Shown: positions 33,066-40,116 of the stretch, one piece after another | Layout of the letters: every line of letters begins with the position of its first letter | How positions within the stretch are numbered: the first letter of the stretch is position 1 | Notes under the pieces: generated by a model | What the model was told of the DNA's origin: nothing | The model's database searches: none | The model's input: the letters and a program-made list of their open reading frames with translations, nothing else | Source: a virus | DNA: 40,190 nt | Virus record (IMG/VR): IMGVR_UViG_3300034072_000852 | Coordinates: 1-40,190 of that record | Reading direction: 5' to 3' (one strand) | Translations under genes and position numbers: made by a program

Positions 33066-33581
33066 TTAGCAAACCATGCACTTATTTGAAGTGTCGATAA
33101 CATTGATGGTCGACGAAGTTTCAGTCACTTCGATCGTATCGCTGTTGGTGTATTCTTCACGCAGTTTGCGCACGGTGGCTTTTGATACCGATTTCACGAT
33201 CTCCGAGACAATCGATTCACATTTGGAACAAACACAGGCATAGCGATAGACATATTTCATATCCTTGGCCTTAGTTCCGTGCTCACTCACTGGCTTCGCA
33301 TAGAGATCCATGTTAACGCCATAGTACGCGATACACTCGTAGCCCAGCTCGGCAATCTTGTCTTTCAAAGACTGCTCTTTGGAAGCAACATAATGATCGA
33401 CTCGGCTTTGTAGTCCGGCATTGACAGCCATGTCACGAAGATTCAAACGACCTAGTGTCTCATCCCCGCAATAGCGGGCCAAGATACAGATCTTTTTCTT
33501 TTTGGCGTGAGACGCAATAATAGGTCCCAGGTCTCGAAGATCCTCAGCAGAATCGATGTAGAATACAGAAGCTTTTTTCAT
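33066..33581 (-). CDS. Unknown Cys-rich protein (CxCxxC and terminal CxxC)
   Basis: 171 residues, ATG 33581 with AAAGGAAA upstream. The first ~95 residues alternate strands and helices (KICILARYCGD, LGYECIAYYGVN), like a Rossmann-type fold. C116, C118 and C121 (CVCSKC) and the very last residues C168 and C171 (CMVC) could bind zinc or form redox pairs. Not recognised; no transmembrane segment. Ends 18-60 bases before the next gene with no stem-loop, and a strong stem-loop lies upstream of its start. Confidence 0.65.
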   Translation of the reverse strand: MKKASVFYIDSAEDLRDLGPIIASHAKKKKICILARYCGDETLGRLNLRDMAVNAGLQSRVDHYVASKEQSLKDKIAELGYECIAYYGVNMDLYAKPVSEHGTKAKDMKYVYRYACVCSKCESIVSEIVKSVSKATVRKLREEYTNSDTIEVTETSSTINVIDTSNKCMVC

Positions 33582-33611
33582 GTCAATTTTCCTTTCAATT
33601 AATAAGCAGTA

Positions 33612-33643
33612 ATCTTCAGGATCTCTTCGGAGATCCTGAAGAT
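33612..33643 (-). terminator. Terminator stem-loop
   Basis: 14 bp perfect stem ATCTTCAGGATCTC closing a TTCG loop, six bases after the stop of the 33649-34296 gene. Confidence 0.82.
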
Positions 33644-33648
33644 GTGCT

Positions 33649-34296
33649 TTAAGTGATCAAATCACCACGAAGCGATGTAGTGTCGGCACCTGCAGCTTGC
33701 AATGCGCGTTGCATATACCAGCTGTCGATGATATCGAATTGCTCTTCGACATCCAACTCACGATCGCCTTCCTTAAGTTTCTCGAAGTACTCTGTATGCA
33801 CAAAGTTCTTCTCATCACCCTCACCAGGCTGCTCCATGAAGACACCGTTAACAACACGACGATAGTCGTAATCGTTTTCTCCGATGGCAGTTGGATCAGG
33901 AGCTGGTTGAGAATGGCTGTAGCCATCAATCTGTTGCTTGATGACCTTGCGACGGATCACAGGGTCAGCCAACAGGAATCGCTGCATGCGAAGTCCCACT
34001 GCCTGGAATTCCCCTAGATCCACAGGACGATAGATGCTATCACTGCGCCGCACCCCAGTGACAGCACGAATAGCAGCTCGCGTTCTACGCAAAGCAGCAC
34101 TGGAGTTGATCTCTTCAAAGATCCGCTTGGAGCGATCGAGAAAATCGCGAGCGGTCCCTGTAGTGACTTTCTCCAAGTGCTCCATGGTGCGTTCATATTT
34201 ATCACGAAGATAAGTTCTGAACTGTGTGTCTTCGATCGGGTTGAAGATTCGGTCAACCGTGTCGATGTCAGATACACGTCTCATGCTAATTTGCAT
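33649..34296 (-). CDS. Unknown protein
   Basis: 215 residues, ATG 34296 with AGAGGAG upstream. Not recognised. Highly charged, Arg-rich and predicted helical (RTRAAIRAVTGVRRSD), with an acidic C-terminal third. Soluble. It follows the 34328-35434 gene by about 30 bases with no stem-loop and so is probably on the same transcript. Confidence 0.68.
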   Translation of the reverse strand: MQISMRRVSDIDTVDRIFNPIEDTQFRTYLRDKYERTMEHLEKVTTGTARDFLDRSKRIFEEINSSAALRRTRAAIRAVTGVRRSDSIYRPVDLGEFQAVGLRMQRFLLADPVIRRKVIKQQIDGYSHSQPAPDPTAIGENDYDYRRVVNGVFMEQPGEGDEKNFVHTEYFEKLKEGDRELDVEEQFDIIDSWYMQRALQAAGADTTSLRGDLIT

Positions 34297-34327
34297 TTGA
34301 CTCCTCTTGAATTAATGAACTCTCTTC

Positions 34328-35434
34328 TCAGCTTTCCAACTTGACAGAGATCTCGTTGGTGTACTTGGTAGAGATTTCTGTATAGCGCAACATGCGCGTG
34401 ATGGATTTGCTCAACTCTTCATGGCGCAGGATGAAATCATACTCTACGCTCTTGAACAGATAGCTGAACATTGTGAATACCCCGGCCGCTTCGATAGCCA
34501 GGATACGGTGCTGGTGACGAGTCAGATCCATCAGGTCCTTGTAGATGACCTCATTGTTCTGAATCATGCGTGTCAGCATTTGCCGGGCCAGCACAGCGTT
34601 TGCGCTCAACAGACGATCCAGGCTATGGATTTGGTCATTGACATCACAAGCCAGCTTGGAGATCCACTGATAATTGTCCGTGGTGTTCGAGAAGACACGG
34701 ATCAATGTGCAGATGTGACCGGCGTTATTGAGGAAGCTGCGTAGAGTACTGAACGAGTCTTCGTTCTTATACTCACTCACAGTCTTCGTCGTCTGGATCA
34801 ACAAACGAGCAATGTACTCTTTGCGATCCATGGAATTCGCCTTCAACACTGTCTTGGTATCCGTGGAGCCCAGGTAACGACGCAGGTTCTCCACTTCAGT
34901 CGGATCACGCGAGTCGATCTTGATCAACTTCGAGATCTCGTCCGAATACCCATTGACAGGGATCTTTGCCTCCACAGGACCGTTACCCACTGCAGCTTTG
35001 ATCAGCCGACGAATGGTCTCAGGAGTTTCCATGTGTAAAGATCGAGCTACATCTGAAGGCATGCCTGTTTTGACGGCAAGCAATTCAGTCGTAGAAGGCA
35101 GCTGACCCAACCGTTGGGTCGAATGCAGCGTATAGCAAATTGCCGCCATGATGGATTTCAGGAACGAGCTGCTGTTGCGTAGGTTCCACTGCGCAATGGC
35201 GTTGAGTACGTTCTCTTCATAAGCGGTGTATTTGCGCCGATTCAGCAGATTGTGAATCTGGTTGATGTCCTCCGGTGACATTACGTTACCTAGATTAGAG
35301 TAACTCTCATCTAGAATGGGTGGTAGTGTGGTGATCTGGCCTTGTTGTACCAGAGTCATGATATCCAGGACAAGTTCGTCCAGGTCAGTATGACAGACTG
35401 TGTACATCACAGCAGGTTTGGTTTCTTGGTTCAT
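34328..35434 (-). CDS. Unknown helical protein
   Basis: 368 residues, ATG 35434. Not recognised. Almost entirely alpha-helical and Leu/Ile/Thr/Ser-rich; residues around 230-300 have regular heptad-like helices (LDRLLSANAVLARQMLTRM). No membrane segment, no cysteine cluster. It heads the presumed transcript with 33649-34296. Could be structural or regulatory; nothing in the sequence decides. Confidence 0.68.
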   Translation of the reverse strand: MNQETKPAVMYTVCHTDLDELVLDIMTLVQQGQITTLPPILDESYSNLGNVMSPEDINQIHNLLNRRKYTAYEENVLNAIAQWNLRNSSSFLKSIMAAICYTLHSTQRLGQLPSTTELLAVKTGMPSDVARSLHMETPETIRRLIKAAVGNGPVEAKIPVNGYSDEISKLIKIDSRDPTEVENLRRYLGSTDTKTVLKANSMDRKEYIARLLIQTTKTVSEYKNEDSFSTLRSFLNNAGHICTLIRVFSNTTDNYQWISKLACDVNDQIHSLDRLLSANAVLARQMLTRMIQNNEVIYKDLMDLTRHQHRILAIEAAGVFTMFSYLFKSVEYDFILRHEELSKSITRMLRYTEISTKYTNEISVKLES

Positions 35435-35505
35435 AATTGCCTTAGTTTTAGGTCTTTAAATTGTGAATGCCTAAGAGCGATTGATTAAGACGCACATAAG
35501 CTTAC

Positions 35506-35536
35506 ATGTACTGAACCCCTGAAGGGCCCAGTACAT
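35506..35536 (-). terminator. Intergenic stem-loop
   Basis: 8 bp stem ATGTACTG/CAGTACAT plus an inner CCC/GGG stem after the stop of the 35549-35806 gene. Confidence 0.65.
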
Positions 35537-35548
35537 TTAACTACATGG

Positions 35549-35806
35549 TCACTTTTTCCCTGTCCTTCTAGCGATTCTGTAGGCTGCATCGTTTTGCGCC
35601 GTACGGATAGCCCTCGTCACTTGTTCTTCAACTGACTTGGCTGGATCGACGCGAAATGCAGCATATTGTTTCACTGCTTTTTCGCAGATGATCCTTCCTT
35701 TTGTATCCAACCTCTGGCCGGGCTTCAGACCAAACTTATAAGGCTTAACCTCAGTTGATCTTGGCGGAGCCATGTCGAATGCATTGAGAATCTTTTTTCC
35801 AGACAT
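35549..35806 (-). CDS. Small basic unknown protein
   Basis: 85 residues, ATG 35806 with AAGGGA and GAGAGG upstream. Not recognised. Strongly basic (Lys/Arg-rich, ending RIARRTGKK), helical in the second half, with no membrane segment; could bind nucleic acid. It sits alone between stem-loops and has a promoter-like box 64 bases upstream, identical at 16 of 17 positions to the one in front of the gp68-position gene, so it is probably an early gene. Confidence 0.62.
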   Translation of the reverse strand: MSGKKILNAFDMAPPRSTEVKPYKFGLKPGQRLDTKGRIICEKAVKQYAAFRVDPAKSVEEQVTRAIRTAQNDAAYRIARRTGKK

Positions 35807-35869
35807 CCTCTCAATTCCCTTTACCTAATTATGTATACTTTCACTAAGCTAGCAGAACTCTGCACATTG

Positions 35870-35886
35870 CTCAAGTAAAGTATATA
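35870..35886 (-). promoter_or_regulatory. Candidate early promoter box
   Basis: TATATACTTTACTTGAG on the minus strand, 64 bases upstream of ATG 35806. Best copy of the box also seen at 21197, 26308 and 26895. Confidence 0.6.
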
Positions 35887-35911
35887 CGTGTGAATAATTT
35901 TAGAAACGGTA

Positions 35912-35947
35912 CATATACACACCTAGAATTAACTAGGTGTGTATATG
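35912..35947 (-). terminator. Terminator stem-loop
   Basis: 15 bp perfect stem CATATACACACCTAG with AATTAA loop, after the stop of 35954-36184 and upstream of the promoter box. Confidence 0.82.
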
Positions 35948-35953
35948 ACTTAC

Positions 35954-36184
35954 TTATGTTCCATATTGAACGGCTTCCGCATTGAATTGAACGAACACTT
36001 CAGTCATTGCAGAGTTTACGGTCTCTATATCGCAATTGTGTCCATTGTATCCAAACGTCGCACGTTTGTCATGGAGCGTGTCAAGCCAAACGGGTTTCCC
36101 AATTTTGTTGTGCAACAAAGTTGAAATTTCGCTGGCGATATTGATGGTCATGTGTTCTTTAAGGACAACAGTAAATCGTCTCAT
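35954..36184 (-). CDS. Small unknown protein
   Basis: 76 residues, ATG 36184 with AAGGTT upstream. Not recognised. Alternating strands and one helix (TVVLKEHMTINIASEISTLL), soluble and slightly basic. Part of the string of tiny genes that fills the last 4.5 kb. Confidence 0.55.
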   Translation of the reverse strand: MRRFTVVLKEHMTINIASEISTLLHNKIGKPVWLDTLHDKRATFGYNGHNCDIETVNSAMTEVFVQFNAEAVQYGT

Positions 36185-36211
36185 GGATTGAACCTTTTTA
36201 GTTAGGATGAG

Positions 36212-36418
36212 TCATTCGTTAAACAACTCCAGGATACGCTGCGCTATCAGTGCGAGTAAAGATCCAGATATCCCTACAAGTACGCTCACCACAAAGTGGC
36301 AAACATCTCTATCCCAACCAGTCATGTAATCTTTACCGAATACCAGGTCATCCATCACATAAAGAATCACCATAGTCACAAGGAGTAACACGATGAATAT
36401 GATAGCCGGTACTGTCAT
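36212..36418 (-). CDS. Small membrane protein, two segments
   Basis: 68 residues from ATG 36418 (TVPAIIF start). The open frame to 36523 begins inside the upstream stem-loop and has a Cys/Arg/Pro-rich, unlikely N-terminus, so it is rejected. No good ribosome binding site is seen before 36418. Two hydrophobic segments (about residues 3-23 and 44-61) flank a short acidic loop, giving a hairpin membrane topology. A holin-like or host-membrane role is possible; not recognised. Confidence 0.45.
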   Translation of the reverse strand: MTVPAIIFIVLLLVTMVILYVMDDLVFGKDYMTGWDRDVCHFVVSVLVGISGSLLALIAQRILELFNE

Positions 36419-36519
36419 GTTGAAAACACTTCGTCTAGGATGACAGGGTGGTCGAACACACGTAGCCTCCGCGATTCCACTCCTTTGCCACTGGATTTTA
36501 CGAAAAGAAAAAAGTTGTA

Positions 36520-36549
36520 ACACAGAAGCCCCCGAAGAGACTTCTGTGT
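36520..36549 (-). terminator. Intergenic stem-loop
   Basis: 9 bp perfect stem ACACAGAAG with a 12-base loop, directly after the stop of the 36552-36758 gene. Confidence 0.65.
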
Positions 36550-36551
36550 AC

Positions 36552-36758
36552 TTAGTTAAAGATGCTGTTAGAAGCAGCCCAGATCATAAAGATACCGACC
36601 GCAAAGATAATCCAACCGACTGCGCGGTCAATCATCTTTGCTCGGCGCAAGCGATGGTCTTGCTTTTTCTGTAAAGCTCGACTTTGCTTTTGCATAGCTT
36701 CGCCATTCAAGAAGTTCTTAGCAAATTTCTTGAAGTCTTCAGATTCAAACCACGACAT
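36552..36758 (-). CDS. Small C-terminal membrane protein, paralog of next gene
   Basis: 68 residues from ATG 36758 with AAAAGGAAAC upstream; a longer start at 36791 has none. The N-terminus MSWFESEDFKKFAKNF closely matches MSFFESNDFKRISKNV of the 36772-36957 gene. A basic central region is followed by a single hydrophobic segment (about 47-62, VGWIIFAVGIFMIWAA), so it is tail-anchored with a cytoplasmic head. The neighbour has the same layout: tandem duplication followed by divergence. Function unknown. Confidence 0.62.
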   Translation of the reverse strand: MSWFESEDFKKFAKNFLNGEAMQKQSRALQKKQDHRLRRAKMIDRAVGWIIFAVGIFMIWAASNSIFN

Positions 36759-36771
36759 AGTTTCCTTTTGG

Positions 36772-36957
36772 TTAAGTTTGCTTAGAGACAAAATGGATGA
36801 TCGTCAATGAGACAATCAAGATAATGGCTGTCAGTACTTTATCCCAGAACTTACGACGACGTTCTTGGCGGTTCATTTCTTCCAGCCATTCTTTTCGTAC
36901 TTTTTCACTGACATTCTTGGAGATTCTCTTGAAGTCGTTGGATTCAAAGAAAGACAT
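36772..36957 (-). CDS. Small C-terminal membrane protein, paralog of previous gene
   Basis: 61 residues from ATG 36957 with AAGGA upstream; its first 13 bases overlap the end of the HTH gene (36944-37567). Conserved N-terminal MSFFESNDFK, charged middle (RKEWLEEMNRQERRRKF), one hydrophobic segment (about 42-57, LTAIILIVSLTIIHFV). Same topology as the paralog 14 bases downstream. Not recognised. Confidence 0.62.
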   Translation of the reverse strand: MSFFESNDFKRISKNVSEKVRKEWLEEMNRQERRRKFWDKVLTAIILIVSLTIIHFVSKQT

Positions 36958-37567
36958 GATTATCCTTGCGGGAATGTGTCAGGTTAAAAACACTACTAGG
37001 AACAGACGGAGGCCGAACCTTGAAAGTGCCACCGCTAGCTAGTGTGAACTTAGGGATTTCTACTGGGACATCTTTAACCGTTATCTCCAGTTCATACAGA
37101 CCACCGAATAGCTCGTAGTATTCAAGCATCCGAATAGCACCGTACCCGATCGCTGGTTTATCAAGCCTTTGTCCGGTATAGTACCTGGCCTGAGCTAGGA
37201 AGACGGAATTAGCGCTACTGTGGTTGGCTCCCTGGTCCAAGCAGAACTTACAGATAACCGGAAAAGCTTCTTCATCCAGAGGTCCGTAGTAGTCCTTGAT
37301 ACGGACACGTACTTGGATACCGATCTTCTCACAGATGACTAAGATAGTCTTGAGTCGACGACTTCCGACGGAAGTTTTCGACCAAGCCTTATACAAAGAC
37401 GTCTTTTGAGCGAATACTGTCTTGATGGCTGTGCGACTAAAACCAGTGAGACCGATAATATCTCGATCAGTCAGCTTCAGTTGCTTTCGCCGAGCATTGA
37501 TTTCATCGATCAAGATCGAGTTGATTTTCAACGCTTCGACGTCCCTCAATGTTTTTTGTTTTTCCAT
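36944..37567 (-). CDS. Helix-turn-helix protein, probable regulator
   Basis: 207 residues from ATG 37567; a longer frame to 37783 overlaps the 37584-37856 gene and is rejected. Residues about 8-60 resemble an Xre/Cro-type HTH: LTDRDIIGLTGFSRTAIKTVF fits helix-turn-recognition helix, followed by a Lys/Ser-rich stretch and LKTILVICEKIGIQVRVRI. The C-terminal ~130 residues form a separate domain with two Cys near residue 90 (VICKFCLDQGA, CxxC). It could regulate this small-gene cluster; DNA binding is inference. Its stop overlaps the next start by 14 bases. Confidence 0.62.
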   Translation of the reverse strand: MEKQKTLRDVEALKINSILIDEINARRKQLKLTDRDIIGLTGFSRTAIKTVFAQKTSLYKAWSKTSVGSRRLKTILVICEKIGIQVRVRIKDYYGPLDEEAFPVICKFCLDQGANHSSANSVFLAQARYYTGQRLDKPAIGYGAIRMLEYYELFGGLYELEITVKDVPVEIPKFTLASGGTFKVRPPSVPSSVFNLTHSRKDNHVFL

Positions 37568-37583
37568 CTCTTGTCTCAGGTGT

Positions 37584-37856
37584 TCAATCGGAAAGTGGTG
37601 GAAAGGCAGGGATTGGTTTAAGATGAATTGTCTTATCATCAGGAAACTTCTTTTCCAATGTTTCCCGATGTCCTTGGACCGCTTGCTGAATAGCAGCGAA
37701 GTCTTCGTACGAAAAGGTGTAAATACCGATGCGCACTGTGGTTGTCTTAGATGGATGATTGTCCCTGGTGAGGGATTCAACATACACCGAGCACTTATTC
37801 GTGCTTCGCTCGGTACTCGCTGTCACCGTTGCTTCAGTGATTAGTTTTTCGCACAT
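37584..37856 (-). CDS. Small unknown protein
   Basis: 90 residues, ATG 37856 with AAGGAAA upstream. Not recognised. Beta strands then a helix (VRIGIYTFSYEDFAAIQQAV), with a Pro-rich tail (PIPAFPPLSD). Soluble. It sits directly before the HTH gene, with which it is probably co-transcribed. Confidence 0.55.
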   Translation of the reverse strand: MCEKLITEATVTASTERSTNKCSVYVESLTRDNHPSKTTTVRIGIYTFSYEDFAAIQQAVQGHRETLEKKFPDDKTIHLKPIPAFPPLSD

Positions 37857-37867
37857 CTTGATTTTCC

Positions 37868-38554
37868 TTAATAGTCATTAGTAGATTCAGTGAATTCCAC
37901 TGTCACGTCGATGGGTGACGGATCTGGAACATGTGGTATGTAAATCGTGATGTAAAAATCAGCCGTGGTGTAATCATCAGTAGTCATCAGGTTATACGGA
38001 TTTTCCTTGATATGGATGTAGAGCCGGGACACCACACCCAATTCAGGACACTTGGAGATTTCTTCCTTGATGATTTCCGTGAACTTAGTCAGGTTCTCCG
38101 GATTACGATTGATACTACCTTCGGTCCACTTCAGACGCTCGTTCAGATTCATGACGAGAAACATGCTTCCGTTTCTCATCTGTTGCTCGGCCTTCGGAAC
38201 TCTGTCGCCGGAAAAGGCATCTGTGATTATCTTACACAGAGCTTTCCCAGTCTTAGTGCTGAACTCGTTTAGTCGACGAGCTTTCCAAGCCTTCTCTTCT
38301 TCCTTTCGGCGCTGCTTTTCAAGTTGCTCTTGGTGAATAGCCCTTTCGGTGTTTTCACGAATTTGCTCAACAGTCCAGCGACGAGGTGTAGGAGGAATTG
38401 GTTCAGGGACTTCGGGCTCGTAAACTTTCAGTTTTTTAGCCTTCGATTTCTTATCTTTAGGTATTCCTTTCGGATTACGGTTACATGACGCTAGTCCGCA
38501 TAGGAGAAAGACGATGATGCCTGCGAGAACTAGATAAATACCAACATTTGACAT
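37868..38554 (-). CDS. N-terminally membrane-anchored protein, possibly lipoprotein
   Basis: 228 residues from ATG 38554 with AAGGAAA upstream; the open frame to 38605 lacks one. Residues ~4-22 (IYLVLAGIIVFLLCGLASC) are a hydrophobic signal anchor, and LASC resembles a lipobox, so it may be a lipoprotein, although the start lacks basic residues. A Lys/Pro-rich segment, then a charged helix (EQLEKQRRKEEEKAWKARR), then a beta-rich C-terminal domain follow. Function unknown; it would sit in the inner membrane or periplasm. Confidence 0.62.
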   Translation of the reverse strand: MSNVGIYLVLAGIIVFLLCGLASCNRNPKGIPKDKKSKAKKLKVYEPEVPEPIPPTPRRWTVEQIRENTERAIHQEQLEKQRRKEEEKAWKARRLNEFSTKTGKALCKIITDAFSGDRVPKAEQQMRNGSMFLVMNLNERLKWTEGSINRNPENLTKFTEIIKEEISKCPELGVVSRLYIHIKENPYNLMTTDDYTTADFYITIYIPHVPDPSPIDVTVEFTESTNDY

Positions 38555-38564
38555 TTTTATTTCC

Positions 38565-38891
38565 TTAAGATTTGACGACCAGGCGGTTAATGGCTTCGAC
38601 GGCACGAGAGACTTCCGTCACCCGGCGTTCAAGTTGAATGCGCGCCCGATGGTACTTGCCTTTGAGTCCCCGGAATTCTTTTTCCATGACGGTGAAATTA
38701 CTTTCTTTCGAAAGAACTTCCTTCATCACTCGAATGTATTCCTTCGCGCGTTCTTCACTGACAGGGAATTTGTCATTGATAGCGGAAAAATATCGAGTGA
38801 AGTTTTCCATTGAGTTCGGATGGAACTTTTGGAACTGGGTATTCCAGAAAGAAAATTCAACTTCCGTCAATGAGATAATTTTGATTTCCAT
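38565..38891 (-). CDS. Small charged helical protein
   Basis: 108 residues, ATG 38891 with AAAAGGAAAC upstream. Not recognised. Helical and Lys/Glu/Arg-rich, with a likely coiled coil in the second half (RARIQLERRVTEVSRAVEAI). Soluble. It lies ten bases upstream of the anchored protein, probably co-transcribed. Confidence 0.58.
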   Translation of the reverse strand: MEIKIISLTEVEFSFWNTQFQKFHPNSMENFTRYFSAINDKFPVSEERAKEYIRVMKEVLSKESNFTVMEKEFRGLKGKYHRARIQLERRVTEVSRAVEAINRLVVKS

Positions 38892-38909
38892 ATTGAGTTT
38901 CCTTTTAAT

Positions 38910-39413
38910 TCAAAGACCGGAATCCAGGTATTCGAGATCCTCGTTTTCACGATTTACGATCTTGAGATACATTTGCCAGACAATGTTTGCGTCAGCAACT
39001 GACATCCACTTCCATTCCTTAGCGAAGTTTTCGACTTTGCTATTGGCGCGGTAACAATTGGATGTCACGAATTGATCACTGACAAAGCAGCATTTTTCAT
39101 CTCGATCATGCTCAACTTCAATACCTGTATTTGTCTCAAGAGGCCGAGCATTCATGACTAGCCATCTGTCAATGATTGCCTCCATTTCACTAAGCTTAAC
39201 AGTGCCGTCGGAAACAATTCCCATAATTTTCTTTTTATGGGTTTTGTACTTCATAGGTTTGCTGATCAGCTCAGTGATCATGACTCCTGAATTATGATAG
39301 GACGCGAAGAATCGGAAATAGACTCCAGCCTTCAGTTCCTCGACTTTCTTGATGCGAAAGCGCTCCAGCTTAGCCATGCGAATCGCCGCGCTTAGGTGAT
39401 CTTTATGTTCCAT
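38910..39413 (-). CDS. Unknown protein
   Basis: 167 residues, ATG 39413 with AAAAGGAAAC upstream; its start overlaps the stop of the preceding small gene by 11 bases. Not recognised. Mixed alpha/beta and basic (LERFRIKKVEELKAGVYFRF at the N-terminal side). It contains two Cys (CCFVS) and a further Cys; no membrane segment. Confidence 0.6.
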   Translation of the reverse strand: MEHKDHLSAAIRMAKLERFRIKKVEELKAGVYFRFFASYHNSGVMITELISKPMKYKTHKKKIMGIVSDGTVKLSEMEAIIDRWLVMNARPLETNTGIEVEHDRDEKCCFVSDQFVTSNCYRANSKVENFAKEWKWMSVADANIVWQMYLKIVNRENEDLEYLDSGL

Positions 39414-39576
39414 TTTGAGTTTCCTTTTGATTTGATAATGAGGGAGGGGTTTTGAATGTGGTTTCGCGAGTCGAGGGATCGTAGCTCAGATATTTTAAAT
39501 TGGCGGCTATCTTGGCGTCGAAGTTTTTACCGACTCCAAAGAAGTCAAACACTTTCAACAAAAATGATCTGAGCAT
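39403..39576 (-). CDS. Very small unknown protein
   Basis: 57 residues from ATG 39576 with AAAGGAAAC upstream; a longer frame to 39702 would overlap the upstream gene. N-terminal MLRSFLLKVFDFFGVGKNF is amphipathic and may touch a membrane; the rest is polar, Thr/Ser/Pro-rich. Overlaps the next start by 11 bases. Not recognised. Confidence 0.5.
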   Translation of the reverse strand: MLRSFLLKVFDFFGVGKNFDAKIAANLKYLSYDPSTRETTFKTPPSLSNQKETQNGT

Positions 39577-39586
39577 ACAGTTTCCT

Positions 39587-40057
39587 TTAGACGTGTTGTT
39601 TGCGTTGCACTTGATGTTCGTTGACCATGTAGTTTTCCATAGCCTGATAGCTTTCCAACTGACAGCCATTTTCATGGAACATCGTTTCCGCAACAAAAAC
39701 AATGTCCTTGAGACGCCCTTCGACGATGCGCATCTTCGCGGAGAGCCACGTCAGTTCATTGAGTCGGGATTGCTTGGCGTCAAAAATAAAATAACGACGC
39801 TTGTCGAAGACCAGAGAAACATTCAGGTCTTGCAAGCCTGAATCCTTCGTCATTGCCTTGGTAAAGAAAGATGAATTCGCATGGAAGGAAAGCGTCGCTG
39901 CGACCCGGTCGCTACCCTGGCTCTTTGCATACTTATGAAGGCGCCGCATCGTGTTGTTATGCGAAGCAGAGCGAAGAGATTTTTGCAGGCTAACGATGGT
40001 CTTTGGACTTTCCAAATGACGACGGATCAATGTTCCCAGAGTGACAGGTTGATTCAT
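39587..40057 (-). CDS. Unknown protein
   Basis: 156 residues, ATG 40057 with AAAAGGAAA upstream. Not recognised. N-terminus helical and basic (RRHLESPKTIVSLQKSLRS), middle beta-rich (LNVSLVFDKRRYFIFDAK), C-terminal helix. Soluble. First gene after the 40083-40109 stem-loop, so its transcript may begin in the ~25 bases between them or read through from upstream. Confidence 0.6.
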   Translation of the reverse strand: MNQPVTLGTLIRRHLESPKTIVSLQKSLRSASHNNTMRRLHKYAKSQGSDRVAATLSFHANSSFFTKAMTKDSGLQDLNVSLVFDKRRYFIFDAKQSRLNELTWLSAKMRIVEGRLKDIVFVAETMFHENGCQLESYQAMENYMVNEHQVQRKQHV

Positions 40058-40082
40058 GATGGATTTCCTTTTAAGAAAAAAA

Positions 40083-40109
40083 GACCTAGACGAGGGTGCC
40101 GTCTAGGTC
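40083..40109 (-). terminator. Intergenic stem-loop
   Basis: 10 bp perfect stem GACCTAGACG with a 7-base loop between the partial gene at the window end and the 39587-40057 gene. Confidence 0.75.
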
Positions 40110-40116
40110 GGTTGGT

